A stretch of 64,000 bases of DNA, from assembly GCF_000002425.4 (NCBI RefSeq), contig NC_037273.1, positions 9,126,089 to 9,190,088 of the forward strand, in the 5' to 3' direction. Positions 12,084 through 24,019 of this stretch are shown here, one piece after another. Made by a program: the position numbers and the translations under genes. The notes beneath the pieces are model-generated. The model saw nothing but the letters and a program-made list of their open reading frames with translations, was not told the DNA's origin and did not search any database. This DNA is from Physcomitrium patens. Taxonomy: Eukaryota > Streptophyta > Bryopsida > Funariales > Funariaceae. Position 1 is the first letter of the stretch, and each line of letters opens with the position of its first letter.

Positions 12084-13020
12084 TCGCAGCATCAGAAGAG
12101 ATGTAATTCCAAAAAAGCAAAACTTCGTAAAATAATAAAAAATAACTGTTTTCTCTACCATCCACAACAGCAACCTACACCAACAAGGCAAATAGAAAAG
12201 TAAACATAAAAAACGAAACAAATCATCCTGTTTCTGATATTCCCTATCCGTGTTGGCCACTCTACTGCTCTCAAGCCGTAAACTGGTAGAGCACTAAAAT
12301 GAAAATAAAAATAAAAATAAAAAAACCTGTCATAAACTTTAAAAATTAAGAATTCAAAACCCACGCCACTGCACAACGATGCAACGATCACGAAGACGGT
12401 GAAGTATTCATCCAAGCAAAAAAAAATCTCATTCGATACAACGCCGAAACAACACGAAGCCACACGCGCAAAACTTCAACGTCTCAGTAACTCATAAGAT
12501 TCAATCTGCAAAGCAGCAATAGTAGAATTCGGAAAGGGTGGCAGAATCGACTCACCACAGCCGACTTCAGCTAAGGTATTTCAACACACACCACACTGCA
12601 GAGCCTCTCCGAGACTGCGATGGGTGGAGATTCTTGCAACCCGGTTCCCATCAATGTGAAAACCCCCGAAAGACTCAAAACCCTAAACCTAGAGATGACT
12701 ACTTTTATCACACAGCCAAGCTGAAGAGTGGCCTTTGAGAGCTTTCAGCAACGTTTCAAGGACTTGGCTGCGGCCCCTCCGTCAACCTCCGGAGTCCAGC
12801 GATGGACCAAAAGCAAATCGGAATGGCAGAAAAAAGGGGGGTTTAAAGCTGCGCGGCGACAGGGCGCGCAACTGCAAAACCCCGAAAAGACAATAAAAAT
12901 AATATATCAACTGCTCATCGTCTTCATGGCCTCGAAGATCGAAGCTTCTTCCCCTCGCTAATTCGTCCAAATGGATGAGTTCGTTGCTGTTGATGATTTC
13001 GAATTCATCCATATTGGATG
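11986..13020 (-). promoter_or_regulatory. Upstream region of TypA-like gene: A42 tract and telo-box
   Basis: Directly upstream of the start codon lies an uninterrupted run of about 42 A on the plus strand (12040-12081), which reads as poly(T) in the TypA sense direction. An (AAAAT)n-like tract follows at about 12299-12322. A telo-box AAACCCTAA sits at 12678-12686. The stretch from 12,340 to 12,960 is GC-richer than the adjoining spacer and probably holds the 5' UTR and promoter. Open frames here have no recognisable products. Confidence 0.4.
12040..12081 (+). repeat. Poly(A) tract, 42 bp
   Basis: Perfect mononucleotide run starting about 55 bases upstream of the TypA start codon. It lies at the 5' side of the gene and therefore cannot be the tail of a retrocopy of that gene. 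Confidence 0.95.
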
Positions 13021-13475
13021 AGCGGTGCTCGCCGATGAAAACATACCACTTGGGATGGATGATTCATTGGGTTTTTTCGGCTGATAATACTTCAATTAGT
13101 GTTGGTTTAATTATTCTGTAGATTGAAGATACATATGAGATGCATCCTCTCAAACTGAAAATATATATGATCATGCCAATATATTATTCTTATGTTTTAT
13201 TTTAATGAAAATTTTATGATTTTATTGTTTAAAGCACTATTATAAGATTTTCACTATCAAAATACATAAAATCCATATGTTGATTCATTTATATTTATAT
13301 GTTTACTGTAATTTGAGTCTCTTTTAAAACATCATTTTGAAACAACAAAGTATTTTAAGTCTTTTTCAAGTTTTACAAATATTATAATTACACTTAGGTT
13401 TAGTTAAGTTTTAATATTTGGTCTAAAACAAGTTAATACTTCTAATGTTGAAATAAGATATTTTTATTTTACTTT
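13021..13475. other. AT-rich intergenic spacer
   Basis: AT-rich DNA between the TypA upstream region and the fold-back element. Nothing recognised. Confidence 0.6.
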
Positions 13476-14853
13476 TGAAAAAATATCATATATATCCCTT
13501 GAGTATGTTGAAATATCAAGAATATCTTTTTATCCTTAATAATAGTAAATATACCCTCAAATATGATGTAATATTACTAATATAATAAAGACACAATAAT
13601 TCTCATGGATTCTATTACTTTTTTGTATTCATATGGGGCCCAAACCATGCGCTTCCATAATGTCACATGCGATTAGGTCTTTGCTTGTATTTTTGGCATT
13701 TCACCTTCAGAGATTTTTGGCATCTAAAAATTTCTTTTTTAGAATAATATTCAAGCATCTAGCTCAAGCAACACTTTGTGTGCCACAATGCTTGCATCCT
13801 TTGAATTGTATGCTCTTAGGTGGTAACATTCTACTAACTCTCCAACCAATGACTTTGAATTGTTCAAGATGATATTAGAAGAAGAGAGATTTTTGAGAGT
13901 AGCTCAAAAATTAGGATAGATAGAGCAAGATTGATCTATCTTTATATGGTGTCTATAGATGTATAAAACATGTAGTGTGATCCAAATGGCTTATCAATGA
14001 TTCTTGCAATAGTATTGGGCATTCATGTGGAAAACAAAGTGAGACATCTTTGGTGGTATTAAGCATTCTTGCATGTCTAATATTACAAATGACATGCCGC
14101 CCTTGAGGCAAGGGCATTAAGATGGATTAGTAGAACTTGAGGCAAGATGTTGAGCACAAAGATGTTGAACTTAGGTACTTTGGAATCATACATTGCAGGG
14201 TGCATGGTGGACACAAAGGTGGTATTGGCATAACAAGGTGATGGATGTGGGATAAGTTGGCAATAGGACTAAGATGTGAGATGGTGGAGCAACCAAGGTT
14301 TTGAAGACCAATGCATTCATCTAGTTGGCATTGACATATGGATTGTAAATTTGTCCAATTGTTAAAAGACAAATATTTATCATCCACAATACACCCAAAT
14401 TTTTGAAAGCGTGCAGTTTAAAGGATGTGAAAATCGTAGCAAAAAAAAGTAATGCCATAGTCAGGCATTGGAATGCAATTTGAAGGATTCAACTACTAGA
14501 GTTGAGAAAGTGGTGCCTCAAGTAGGTGTTAGAATGCTATTATGATAAAGAAATTTTTAGATGTTGAAAATTTGCGAGATAAAATGCCAAAAAAGAGAAC
14601 TAAGGTCTGATTGTACGTGATATGATGAAAACATGTAATTTGGACTCTATATGAAGATTAAAAAAAATAAAAAATAAAAAGTAATAGAATCCATGAGAAT
14701 TATTGCAATTTTATCAAATTAGTGATATCTTATCATATTCAAGGATAGATTTGCTATTATAAAAAATGCCAAAGGTACATTTGCTATTATCAAAAATGTA
14801 GAATTATTCTTAATATTTTAGCATACTCAAAGGATATATATGATAATTTCTTT
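13476..14853. mobile_element. Fold-back type element with about 390-bp inverted arms
   Basis: The segments 13476-13860 and 14440-14853 are inverted copies of one another. The outer 150 bases align clearly: a shared ATCATATATATCC outer segment, then AATAATTCTCATGGATTCT at 13597-13615 matching the reverse complement at 14684-14702. Similarity continues inward, for example GGCATCTAAAAATTTCTTT on the left arm and its degraded inverted partner near 14,550. The spacer of about 580 bp has no recognisable transposase; its longest open frame (14127-14387, minus) is unknown. A motif near GATAGATTTGCTATTAT is repeated in the right arm. Target-site duplications were not clear in the AT-rich flanks. Best called a non-autonomous fold-back or long-TIR DNA transposon. 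Confidence 0.7.
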
Positions 14854-14905
14854 TTATTTTTTTCTTTGATTTCTCTTTTTCACACCATTGTTAATTGTTT
14901 ACTTC

Positions 14906-14942
<37 letters not shown>

Positions 14943-15779
14943 TAAATTATGTAAAGTAAATTAATTTACTTCAATGGCCAAATTTCTTCTTTAATACATC
15001 AACTTTTTTAGACCATAAAAAATTGTAGCTAAATTTCATAAAATATTTCAAATAAAAAATCTATCATAGTATGCAAACTACCCTTCAAAAGAAATTTGTT
15101 GTTAATGTCTAGCTTTTGTTTTTTTATTCCATTGTAAGTTACTTTTTAAAAAGTTAATGTACTGATTATTTCATATGTTTGTTTTAACTTTAAAATGACA
15201 TCAAACTCATGATTATATCCAAATGATTGAGTGCTGTAATCTTTAAGCAAAGGTTCAAAGTAAAGTTTTTCATCCTACTTGTTAAGGTGGTTGAAGTTCC
15301 AATCAGTTTTTTTTTCGCACTTCATCGTAATAGTTCATTTAATATTAAATCATATGAGATTTAGTAATAGCATATTTGAGCAACCCACCAAGTTCAACTG
15401 GAAAAGCGTTGAAACTCACAATATCACTCATGAAAATTATTATAAAAGCCTGAGATACTCAACTTTGGAAGCAGCTTCAAAAAGTACCATTCAATGGCTT
15501 CAGTAATGCTCAATTCATGTAAGCAAGCAACCTGCAATAGTAGTCAACTTCACACTGATGAGATTGATGCCAGTCACTCTATTTCTCTGAACCACTACTA
15601 CAACCTTCAGAAATATTCAGGGAGACACTACTGTAGTGCTTCTCGAAGTAAGCTCCTCAGGGATCTCCGAACGGAAGAAGTGCCGATCCAGGTCAATTCA
15701 GGTTTGCACTGAAGGTTACGACGTTTTAAAACCTGCGGAGATTGATGGTTGAGAACACAGAGATGATGCCAGTGAGAAG
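14854..15779. other. AT-rich spacer, (TA)n tract and pseudouridine synthase 3' UTR
   Basis: Holds a (TA)n tract at 14908-14940 and AT-rich DNA to about 15,360. The part from about 15,400 to 15,779 is less AT-rich and probably includes the 3' UTR of the minus-strand pseudouridine synthase. Short open frames at 15279-15712 have no recognisable products. Confidence 0.55.
14908..14940. repeat. (TA)n microsatellite
   Basis: About 16 TA units just right of the fold-back element. Confidence 0.95.
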
Positions 15780-17034
15780 TTATTCCGAGGTTTTAGGCTC
15801 AAATGGTTTAACTCCCAATTGAGCAGCCCAACTTGGACATGGAGTGACTACTGAAATTGGCTCTTTGGTAATAGGATGTCTAAATGCTAGACTCTCAGCG
15901 TGCAAGGCATGTGAATCATAACTTAAACCCTGCCAGACAAGAGGGCCCCCATACTTGACATCCCCGCACAAAGACAGGCCTAAATATTGGCAGTGTAACC
16001 GAATCTGATGAGTTCTTCCAGTTTCCGGAAATGCACGGACCACAGTCAGCTCCTGTGTCTCTCTTAAACTCCCATCTTCAACCTCATCCTTGCCAAGCCT
16101 TACCTCATCTTCTCTTCCAACCACAACCTCTACAAAGTCATGTTCGGGTGAAGGTTGCGGATCTTGTTTTAACGAATTAGTACCTGCAATAATTTCTACT
16201 CTAGTGACCATGTCTCTAACCGTAGATCCTCCTGGAAGACGCCTGCCAATATCGTGTTTGGCATAGACACGCCATGCGCCATATCTGGATCTGCCGTGTC
16301 CAGATTCGATCCTTGTCTTTCTCCACGTGGGCTTTGCCCGGGCACACTGAGCCAGATATGTCTTCTGAACCTCGCGATTGGTGAAAGCACGGGTGAGCTT
16401 TGCAGCCGCTTCCTTGCATTTAGTGATGACCATGATTCCACTTGTATCCCGATCTAGTCGATTCGCCATATGTAGATGTAATTGGGTTTCTCCTGCATAC
16501 AAAGAGCGCTCAAATTTAAACAAAAACTATAATGAAAATTGCTGCGCAACTTCATGCAATTTGAGATTATGATTTACAGGAGCAAACAGCTGGAGGACTA
16601 AACAAACTAGAGTTGAGAAACAAACCACTTGAGCGACACAGGGATGGAATAGTTGCAAGCACATGCTCGCAGTATAATCCCCGGGGCTTGTTCACAATCA
16701 TCAGCCAATCATCCTCAAACAACACACTTTCTTGCCCAATTGCCGGCCCAGCTTTCATTGCGGCCTCTGCAACTAAAGCTCTTTGAAGCTCTACTTCCTT
16801 CGAGAGCTCCCCTGCAAATGGTGAGAGGGGAATCGGATAATCCATCTCCTGCTCTTTCTCGAGCTCTTCATCGCAATCTCTTTCGACCATCGCTTGAGCA
16901 GTTACACGTGAAGTCATCCTTGTGGATAATGGTGAAAATATAGATTCCAAAGGTCCATTCCCAATTTGAGATTGGAGCTTCAAACGTAATGATAAGAATG
17001 TGCAAGTTCTTGGCAAACATGACGCATAAAACAT
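15780..17034 (-). CDS. RNA pseudouridine synthase, RluA family
   Basis: Converts uridine to pseudouridine in RNA; the RNA target cannot be read from sequence. Two exons, 17034-16629 and 16492-15780, join in phase to 1119 nt (372 residues). Exon 1 carries SVLFEDDWLMIVNKPRGLYC, the conserved early RluA strand. Exon 2 carries ANRLDRDTSGIMV with catalytic Asp at about 149, then TYLAQC, a GHGRSRYGAWRVY segment typical of plant RNA pseudouridine synthases 1/5, and the closing FPETGRTHQIRLHCQYLG motif. No S4 domain is present. The N-terminal 40 residues are basic and hydrophobic, so organelle targeting is possible. The exon 1 donor is uncertain: the next AGT sites also keep frame. Other unassigned exon-like pieces lie upstream (17237-18000). 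Confidence 0.9.
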
Positions 17035-17236
17035 GAGTGACTAATCACCGATTTCTGCACCCATTCCAGTAACACCCAGAATGGTGCTTCGTAAAGATCA
17101 CAAGAAATGTTGTAACGATTAACTCTTATGCCTCAGTGTAAGCGTCTGAATTGAAGTGCTCATAATGTCAAATAAGAATTGAAAGAACAAGACTGGGGAA
17201 AGTAAATGAATGAAAGTCACAAGGTTACAGACAAAC

Positions 17237-18000
17237 CTGTACCATACGTGAAACTAGTATTTCACTCATAGTTGAGATGATAAACATCTCAGGCAGGAAT
17301 AAAGTCACACATTCATGTGGTGGTTGCTCGTCACCACCCTCGTCTGCCTCTTCTGCAAATAGTTCCAAATTTCTCAGTGTAAGTTTGACTCAATAATAGT
17401 AAACCACACCAGACTGTGCACCTCACAACCATTTTCACACAACTCAGCAAAGCCGTTAACAAGGTCCTAAAATGACATGAGAACCAGGATTCTTGTTCTT
17501 AATCAAAGATGATTTGATGGAATTCGCCTTCAAGGGCAGAGCCCGGCGTCTTGGCTTCCATTCACCATATAACACTGAATTTCGGCTATTAGAACCCTAA
17601 TTAGGTAGCTCACCCTTATTTCAAACGAAATAAGTATCCAGCCAATTCTCAAAGGATCAAAGCCAGCTGAATGGCCTCAAATCCGCTGAGAATCCTGTAG
17701 CGTTGAAGACTACTTTAACTCCACACCAGTCGTTCAACCAGCATCGCGATAGCAAACAGATTAAGACTTGACTATGAACTCTTCCCTCGTGTTATAACCC
17801 AACAAAAATTTGTCCAACCTTTTCATGAATTCAACAAGGTCAGAAATTTTTCCACAAAACAAGATCCCACTGAAGCAATAAACTGAGCTCTATAATTATG
17901 AGGACAAGGCCATTTTCTGTGGAAAAAGTAGATACTCACCGTTCTGAAGCTTGTTGAATGATTCGTGTAATGCTAAGAAAGTCCCGAAGGGCTGGCAGAG
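17237..18000 (-). other. Possible additional coding or 5' UTR exons, unknown product
   Basis: Two minus-strand segments have good splice borders and compatible phase. One is 18000-17940 (acceptor TTTTCTAG, donor G|GTGAGT), the other 17352-17237 (acceptor TATTTGCAG, donor CAG|GTTTGT). Joined by splicing they give an open stretch ending in a segment with FLPEMFIISTMSEILV. I do not recognise the product. They may be untranslated exons of the pseudouridine synthase gene, whose start lies 200 bases downstream, or a small separate gene. Seen: open frame and splice signals. Inferred: that they are used. Confidence 0.3.
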
Positions 18001-18300
18001 CTAGAAAATAGTGGTTTAAAAGCGATTAAAAATTCTGCAGCTAGTCGGATAAGCGCAGAGAGGCGTAAATAGCAGAGAAATCGTAGGAATCCAAGTGAGG
18101 GCGTTGGAGACCGCATCGACAATCTCTGATGCACCAAACTACACTGAAGAGCTGTCGGAGAAACAAAAGCCTCGTCTCCTCGTGTTCAAACACACAGCAA
18201 AAAAGACTGCCCCAGGTTATCAACTTGCGGTGGAGGTGGACACGGGTATATGCAGCTCACAAGCCCGTCTTCACCTTCTCCAAGAACGCAAATCTATTTA

Positions 18301-19335
18301 ATGTATAGTTTTAAAATTGTATTTTTTTTTCTTTTTTTCATTCACTCTTAATGTAGATAAATAAAATAAAATGAAATGAAATAAAAAATCTAGACTTTTT
18401 CGCAGTTTTACACATGTAATGATGATGTGATCAATAGCAATATTTTCTATAAAATCATCAATTTCATATTGGTAATAATATTTTTTAAAATATTTTTGTA
18501 ACAATATTTGAATTTTATTTTAAAATTTTAGAGAAAACCTGATAAAATAAAGCACCCACGTAGAGATCACTCAAATTTGCCAATATTAGCAGTACAAAGC
18601 ATTCAACTTGAAAATCTTTAAAATACTTGTAAATGTTTTTAAGATAAGGAAAAACAATCACTTTGTATGTCAATTCTCTCAAGCCCAAAAGCACATCCTT
18701 TAGGAAAAATTCAACCCCCTCAATTTTGCAAGAAATTGCTACATAGTATAAACATTTAACTTTGACCCACAAGCAGGATCCATATTTTTGTGGTTTGAAT
18801 TATAATACATGTATGATTTGAAGCACTAAAAAGTGTTCAAAGTTACACTTGATTATGTCACGAGTTATTTCTAATTAGTACAATTCAATGCAAAAATCAT
18901 ACAAAAAAATAATATTAATAATCATCTTAGTAAATCAGATTTTTCTTTGTTTGTATTCAATTTTCTTTTTATTTTTCTTTTTCTTTGTTTAAATCTTTGT
19001 ATTTGGTTTAAAAAGTATGAGATTTTTTTATCTCAAATAAAAGTAGAATGAAAGCTTTGATGTAATAGATTGTATCCCCTAAATAGATTTATTATGTTAA
19101 TATTTTTTGCTAAAATTTTGATAGATTTTTTTTTAAATGATTATATGTTTTTAACTTGCTACTTAAATTATATAATATAAAGAGTAAAAGAATATCATAC
19201 ATAAAATATTAAAAAAATTTCAATTTTATAAAAAAGATTTACGACTACAAAACAACTATAGTTGAATATCATAGGATATGAAAGTAATATACCTTGAACA
19301 TTGTTATCAATGTATTTAGTTTACACTTAATGAAA

Positions 19336-19373
<38 letters not shown>

Positions 19374-20320
19374 TAAATTTGATAATATCTTGTATAAATA
19401 TAATAATGGAGCAAAATAATAAAATTTATTGTATAATATAAAATATGTAAGTTTTAAAATTTCTCAAAAAATCTTGTGAATTATTTGTAAGCAATGTGTA
19501 AATAGATCCTACAAAAAAAAGGTACATGTGTTAATATGTTAAATAAGATTCATTGCACACAAACATTGGCATAAATGTGAATAACAATTGAAAAACCATT
19601 TGCAAAACAAGGCAATAAAAGTAATAGAAAGAAATAATTAAATAGATGAAAATAAATAAATAAATAGAATGTGTATTCAATGTAAAAGCTCTGTGCTAAA
19701 ATGTGTTACATACTTTATAGCCACATGTAAATCTTCAATATTACAAGTAACAGTGTTTAGTTAGTAACAAAATGGAGTTTTAAAAATGATACAAAGTTTA
19801 AGTAGTGTTGTACAAAACAAATTGTCCAATTATTATGAAACACTACAGTTCTACTGTGCAATTCTGCAACTATATTCCTTACAGTTGAATGCAATATCAA
19901 TCCAAAGTAAGATGTGCAAGGTGCAATGCTACCTACATTCAATATTCTCTTGAAATAACAATTTGGCAGGGTGTTGGAGTTAAAACTAGAGCCGATTTAG
20001 GAGCAGTCAAATTTGGGTGGTTTACTCTAGTCGACTCCACTCAACTTTTACTTCAGTTATCAATTCAGGAGCAGTCAAAGTTCAAGTTTGTGGGTCACTT
20101 CTCTCATACGTCGCAAACTACATTCATGAATGGGTTGCTGTATTCTTGCAACAGTTAGTTTAACTTCACACTGCATGAAGATATTGCGTCTGTATGTAGG
20201 TCAGTACATACACTAACTGAAGGTGAGGAGGGTCCATTGAGAACTAGAAGTGGCTGTGGTATGCAGAAAGCTGTTTCAGATCAGAAGTAATAGGTTCTTC
20301 ATTCCTTGTAGGCTCGATCT
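18301..20320. other. AT-rich intergenic spacer
   Basis: Very AT-rich from 18,301 to about 19,850 with a (TA)n tract at 19341-19368, then mixed composition. Open frames under 90 residues only, with no recognisable domain. A small perfect 8-bp inverted repeat (TGTATGTA...TACATACA) lies near 20,193-20,214. Confidence 0.6.
19341..19368. repeat. (TA)n microsatellite
   Basis: About 14 TA units in the spacer left of RRN3. Confidence 0.95.
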
Positions 20321-20325
20321 GATAT

Positions 20326-20407
20326 GGTCCAGATTCTCTGTACCCAACTCTTTCCTCTGAGGGATTAATGTCATATCAGAATCAAATGGGTGCAGAGAAC
20401 CTGGACT
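20326..20407 (+). ncRNA. Candidate microRNA-type hairpin
   Basis: The 21-base arms 20326-20346 and 20387-20407 pair over their whole length with 18 Watson-Crick pairs, two G-U wobbles and one mismatch, around a 40-base loop. Arm length, near-perfect duplex and loop size are those of a plant microRNA precursor. The 3' arm starts TGGGTGCAGAGAACC; I do not recognise it as a named family. It lies 3' of RRN3 in a less AT-rich stretch, which makes chance pairing less likely. The opposite strand can fold too. No expression evidence is available from sequence alone. Confidence 0.4.
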
Positions 20408-21233
20408 AGTTGCAGCACTTAACTATTACATGAGCGCAGGTGGGGGATATCTGTCACCGACACACGTCACCGGCGAAGAATCTCCCGTTGATTGATTGAA
20501 AGAAATTATCTGCCACAATGCTTAGATACGGTACTGAACAAAGATCACGTTACTTCGGAAGAGAGATTTCGTCACAGCTTAGAATTTTGTAACACCGATG
20601 CGAGGTTAAACCAGTCATACATTTGTTCTGTTGACACTTTTGTAAGAGAACTTTTAAGCCGCTTAGACGAAGTTAAATATTATCAAATAAACAAACATCT
20701 ACAACACAAGATACAATCATGTCGATTGGAATTACAGTTACAGCAGGATTGAAAAAGCTTGAGTCACACCAAAACGCAATAGATTTATTAGGCATCTCAC
20801 AAAAAATCGTTTTCATGAATTTACGAATTTTTCAAAGGGCACACGCTGACGCGCCTCTTCGAATGCAGTCCATGAATGCCTACACTAACTCTAATTGATA
20901 AAGTGTTTCCCAAGAACCGCAGATTCAACACTCATATGAACACCAACAATCACGCGTTTGGATACTATGCAAAACTCTATAGATAACTATCATGGTCTAA
21001 TACAGTAGATAATGTGGGGTACAAAACTGACTGGGCCTGCTCATTTGCTTAAGATGAGACAAGCAGCAGTAATTCCCTACAGCTTCAACTGGAGAGTTTC
21101 TGCAAGCCTCACGGAGCCCGCTAAATTCAAAATTGTCGTATGCGCACCACCCCTGACCGAATAAGTCATAGTATCGATAATTAACTCTCAACCAGTTAAA
21201 TAAAGTATCATACAAAGTGATTGAACATCCACA
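20408..21233. other. 3' flank of RRN3
   Basis: Mixed-composition DNA that probably includes the RRN3 3' UTR on the minus strand. Open frames at 20492-20752 and 20997-21215 have no recognisable product. Confidence 0.5.
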
Positions 21234-23540
21234 TCATGTAAACAACGATGGGTGAAGCACGGCCGGAAGTCTAGCAGGCATTCTGGTCAACTCCCTAGGT
21301 GGGGTGTATGACATGTGATCCAAGAATGATTCAACCAAATCCGGGCCATGAAAGCTTCCATTGTCATCGCGGAATCTGTCGACATCGAACCCTCTGGTGG
21401 TGACAATGTCAGATCTTCCATGCCTGTCCCTGAACTCATCGTTACCCATGTCGTCCTCAAACATGAAACCATGGTCGACAGTTCCCATAATTGATGATGC
21501 AACAGCCATGTCATGCATATCCTGCATATCAGAAAGAGAATCGTCTTCCCACGAAGAAGTTGGCTCAGAAAACGTCTGATTCACGAAGTCATCATCCTCG
21601 TCAGAATACTCTTCAATAATTTCAGGAGGCTCAACCATAGCCCACTGAATGAAATGGGGCCGTATAAACCTGTCTGATTCCCTGAGTAGGTAGGGGTCGA
21701 ACGGGAAAAACATGTCCAGTCTCCCTTCACCACCGAAGGAACCAGCAGATTGTACAGCCGTCGCGTCCCTGGTGTTCGACCACTGCCTGCAATCCACAAG
21801 TTGTGCAATGCTGGCTTGCTTTACAAATTCGTCAACCACAGATGGTAAACAAACTTTCAGAGGTTTTAAATGATGTTCCACCAACTCCTGAAGAGGTAGG
21901 GTCCGAAGAACACGTTTGAGCCGTTGATCCTCAGTCAAATCCTTCAATCGGAAACAGAGAACATACATTACAGCTTGGCATGCACAATAAAATACTCCAT
22001 GCAAAACTGGATCGGCAGTTGTCATTGTCGGATTTCTTCGATCTTGAGCCAACTGAGCATACGACACACACCAATCCAACAACCGCCTCACAGATTCAAC
22101 TACAACGGTCAACGGGAGGTACCCTGCTCTAGCAAGGTAGCTTGCCAAGTACGCAGCAGCAGACATCCGAGTGTTCGGAGGCCGGGTCTTGGATTCGAAA
22201 ATGTCACAAAGAAGAGATGCAAATGTGTTTCCACAGGTTGAGGGAGCAAGTGAACAGAGGTAAAAAATAAGAAATTGCGTGAACTTAGACTTGTAGGTGT
22301 CCAGAATTGTTGTTTGAAACGACCTCATTAAAGTCTCAAACACTAAATCTCCGTGACCATTTTGAACACAGGTATGGAGGTGATCAAGAGTCATATCCAT
22401 AATCAGGTCCATCTTATCGGCCATTTCATCCAAGGTTGGTAATACTCCGTTAAGGACAGACCTATTCCCAGCTGCTTGAATCTGTTGCTTAGCTTCACAG
22501 CCAGGTCCAGAAGAATCGACAACAGAGAAACCTTCGTCAGCATCGTTAGCTCCAAATAAGTCATCATCTTCAAGGTTCATGTGAAACATGAAAACTTTAC
22601 TACTGTCCTCCTCTCTCAATATATCCTCCCATCTGATCTCCACGTCAATCTCGATGAGACGGTCAACAATAAGTGACAGCATCTGCCCTCCAAGTGCACT
22701 GCTCAAGGAACTACTTTCCAACCTCAGCATATTCTCTACGTAGAGAGCCAGCCACTGCTTGTCACATGTCCTGTGAGGCATTCTCTGTACGACAATATGC
22801 TGCAGCCGAAAAGCGGCAGTGGGAACAAGATCCACAGTTCGAACAAGAGCAGAATGGAGACGTTCCAAGACCTGCGAAAGCAACCCTAGGCTGTCAATGA
22901 ACGTGTAGTGCAATCAGAAATACAAATTCTTGCATCACGATCAAACCCAGCATGCCACTCGCAGAGTACACAAATGAAACCACCCACACACCCTCACCTT
23001 GTCCTTCTTCGCGAGATGCTCAGCACCTTGGGACTTCAGCTTGTCCATGGTAGTGATCCCCATCATCAATCCGGTTCTGCTGAACGAGTCAAAGAACGAA
23101 GGGAGTCCACATGAAGGGGGCAAAAAATTCCGCACCAACATATCCAAGCAATCAGGCACAAAGCAGCCATTGGCAGTCGACAAATTAACTACAAAAGACA
23201 GAAGCGCGTCCACCACTTCATAACTGTAAGTCCAAATGCTCATCCCAAGCAGGTACTGCAAGAGAGTCCTGTGGGAGCGTTCGTTCAAGTACGACACAGT
23301 CTGCGAAAGCGCGTTAATCCGAACGGCCAGCTCGGGCGCACCGTCGTCTAAGTGCAGCCGAGGGTCACGCACGGTTTCGCAGAGGTGCATGTAATGCCCC
23401 TTATCAACACCATCTGAGCCAGACTTGAGCGCTTTCAACACCCAGCCGCGGGCTACGATCATAACCTCCTCCTCGGTTAAAGCCTGGTAATCACTGAGTT
23501 GGTTTTGCTGCTGCGGCAGCTCGCCTTTCGCAGCCGTCAT
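21234..23540 (-). CDS. RRN3: RNA polymerase I transcription initiation factor RRN3 (TIF-IA)
   Basis: Bridges RNA polymerase I to the rDNA promoter machinery and so sets rRNA synthesis in the nucleolus. Exons 23540-22998 and 22871-21234 join in phase 0 (AAG|GTGAGG donor, TTTCGCAG|GTC acceptor) to about 726 residues. Family features: helical HEAT-like N-terminal half with YLNERSHRTLLQYLLG, a join reading KKDKVLERLHSALVR, the middle segment AAAYLASYLARAGYLP, and the diagnostic FFPFDPYLLRESDRFI near the C-terminus followed by an acidic tail EEYSDEDDDF. An acidic loop around EDDDLFGANDADE is also typical. The C-terminal about 120 residues after the acidic stretch are D/M/S-rich and less conserved. 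Family certain; the ATG at 23540 is the first of the open frame and preceded by a GC-rich leader. Confidence 0.93.
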
Positions 23541-24000
23541 GGCTGCACCAGCACTACCCGTCTACCGCAACCCCAGAACAGCAACGCAGCACGCCCCCAG
23601 CCCAATTCCAACTCCTCCAAGGCTGTATAATACGTCGCAACAACACCAAGTTGGTAGAAATCCCGAACCTGCAGAAGCTCATCAAGCCGCACTTCTCCAA
23701 CTCACTCAACTCTACAAAGCGGAATCCCTCAAAACCCCAAAACCTCGCGTCGTCGACGCATCAACTGTGAAAGCCAATGCTCTAACTCCAGAGCTCTAAC
23801 TCCAGAGCTCTCAGCCAGCGGCGGCTACCGATCTCCACTACAACCAAAAAAAGCCTTCTCAGCGCCAGCGTTTTAGGGTTTTGCCATAGCGACCCCAACA
23901 ATCTGACGCATCCCCCCTCGTCCGATTCTCGATCGCACGGTCGCTGCTTGGTAGGCTCGCGAACGCTGTTCCCTCCCGTTCCCATGTCCTCCTGCTTATC
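23541..24000 (-). promoter_or_regulatory. RRN3 5' UTR and promoter with telo-box
   Basis: GC-rich stretch upstream of RRN3. It holds a telo-box on the minus strand (TTAGGGTTT at 23873-23881) and a short tandem duplication of CTCTAACTCCAGAG near 23780-23810. Open frames here (plus, 23539-23799) look like antisense shadow and leader sequence rather than a gene. Confidence 0.45.
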
Positions 24001-24019
24001 TCGAACTGGAGCCTTCAGT

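Noticed and set aside
12027-12463. Minus-strand open frames rich in F and Y upstream of TypA
   Set aside because: Created by the 42-base homopolymer and AT-rich leader; low complexity.
19889-20752. Plus-strand open frames of 86-89 residues left of RRN3
   Set aside because: No recognisable motif, no splice-supported extension, in the 3' flank of a minus-strand gene.
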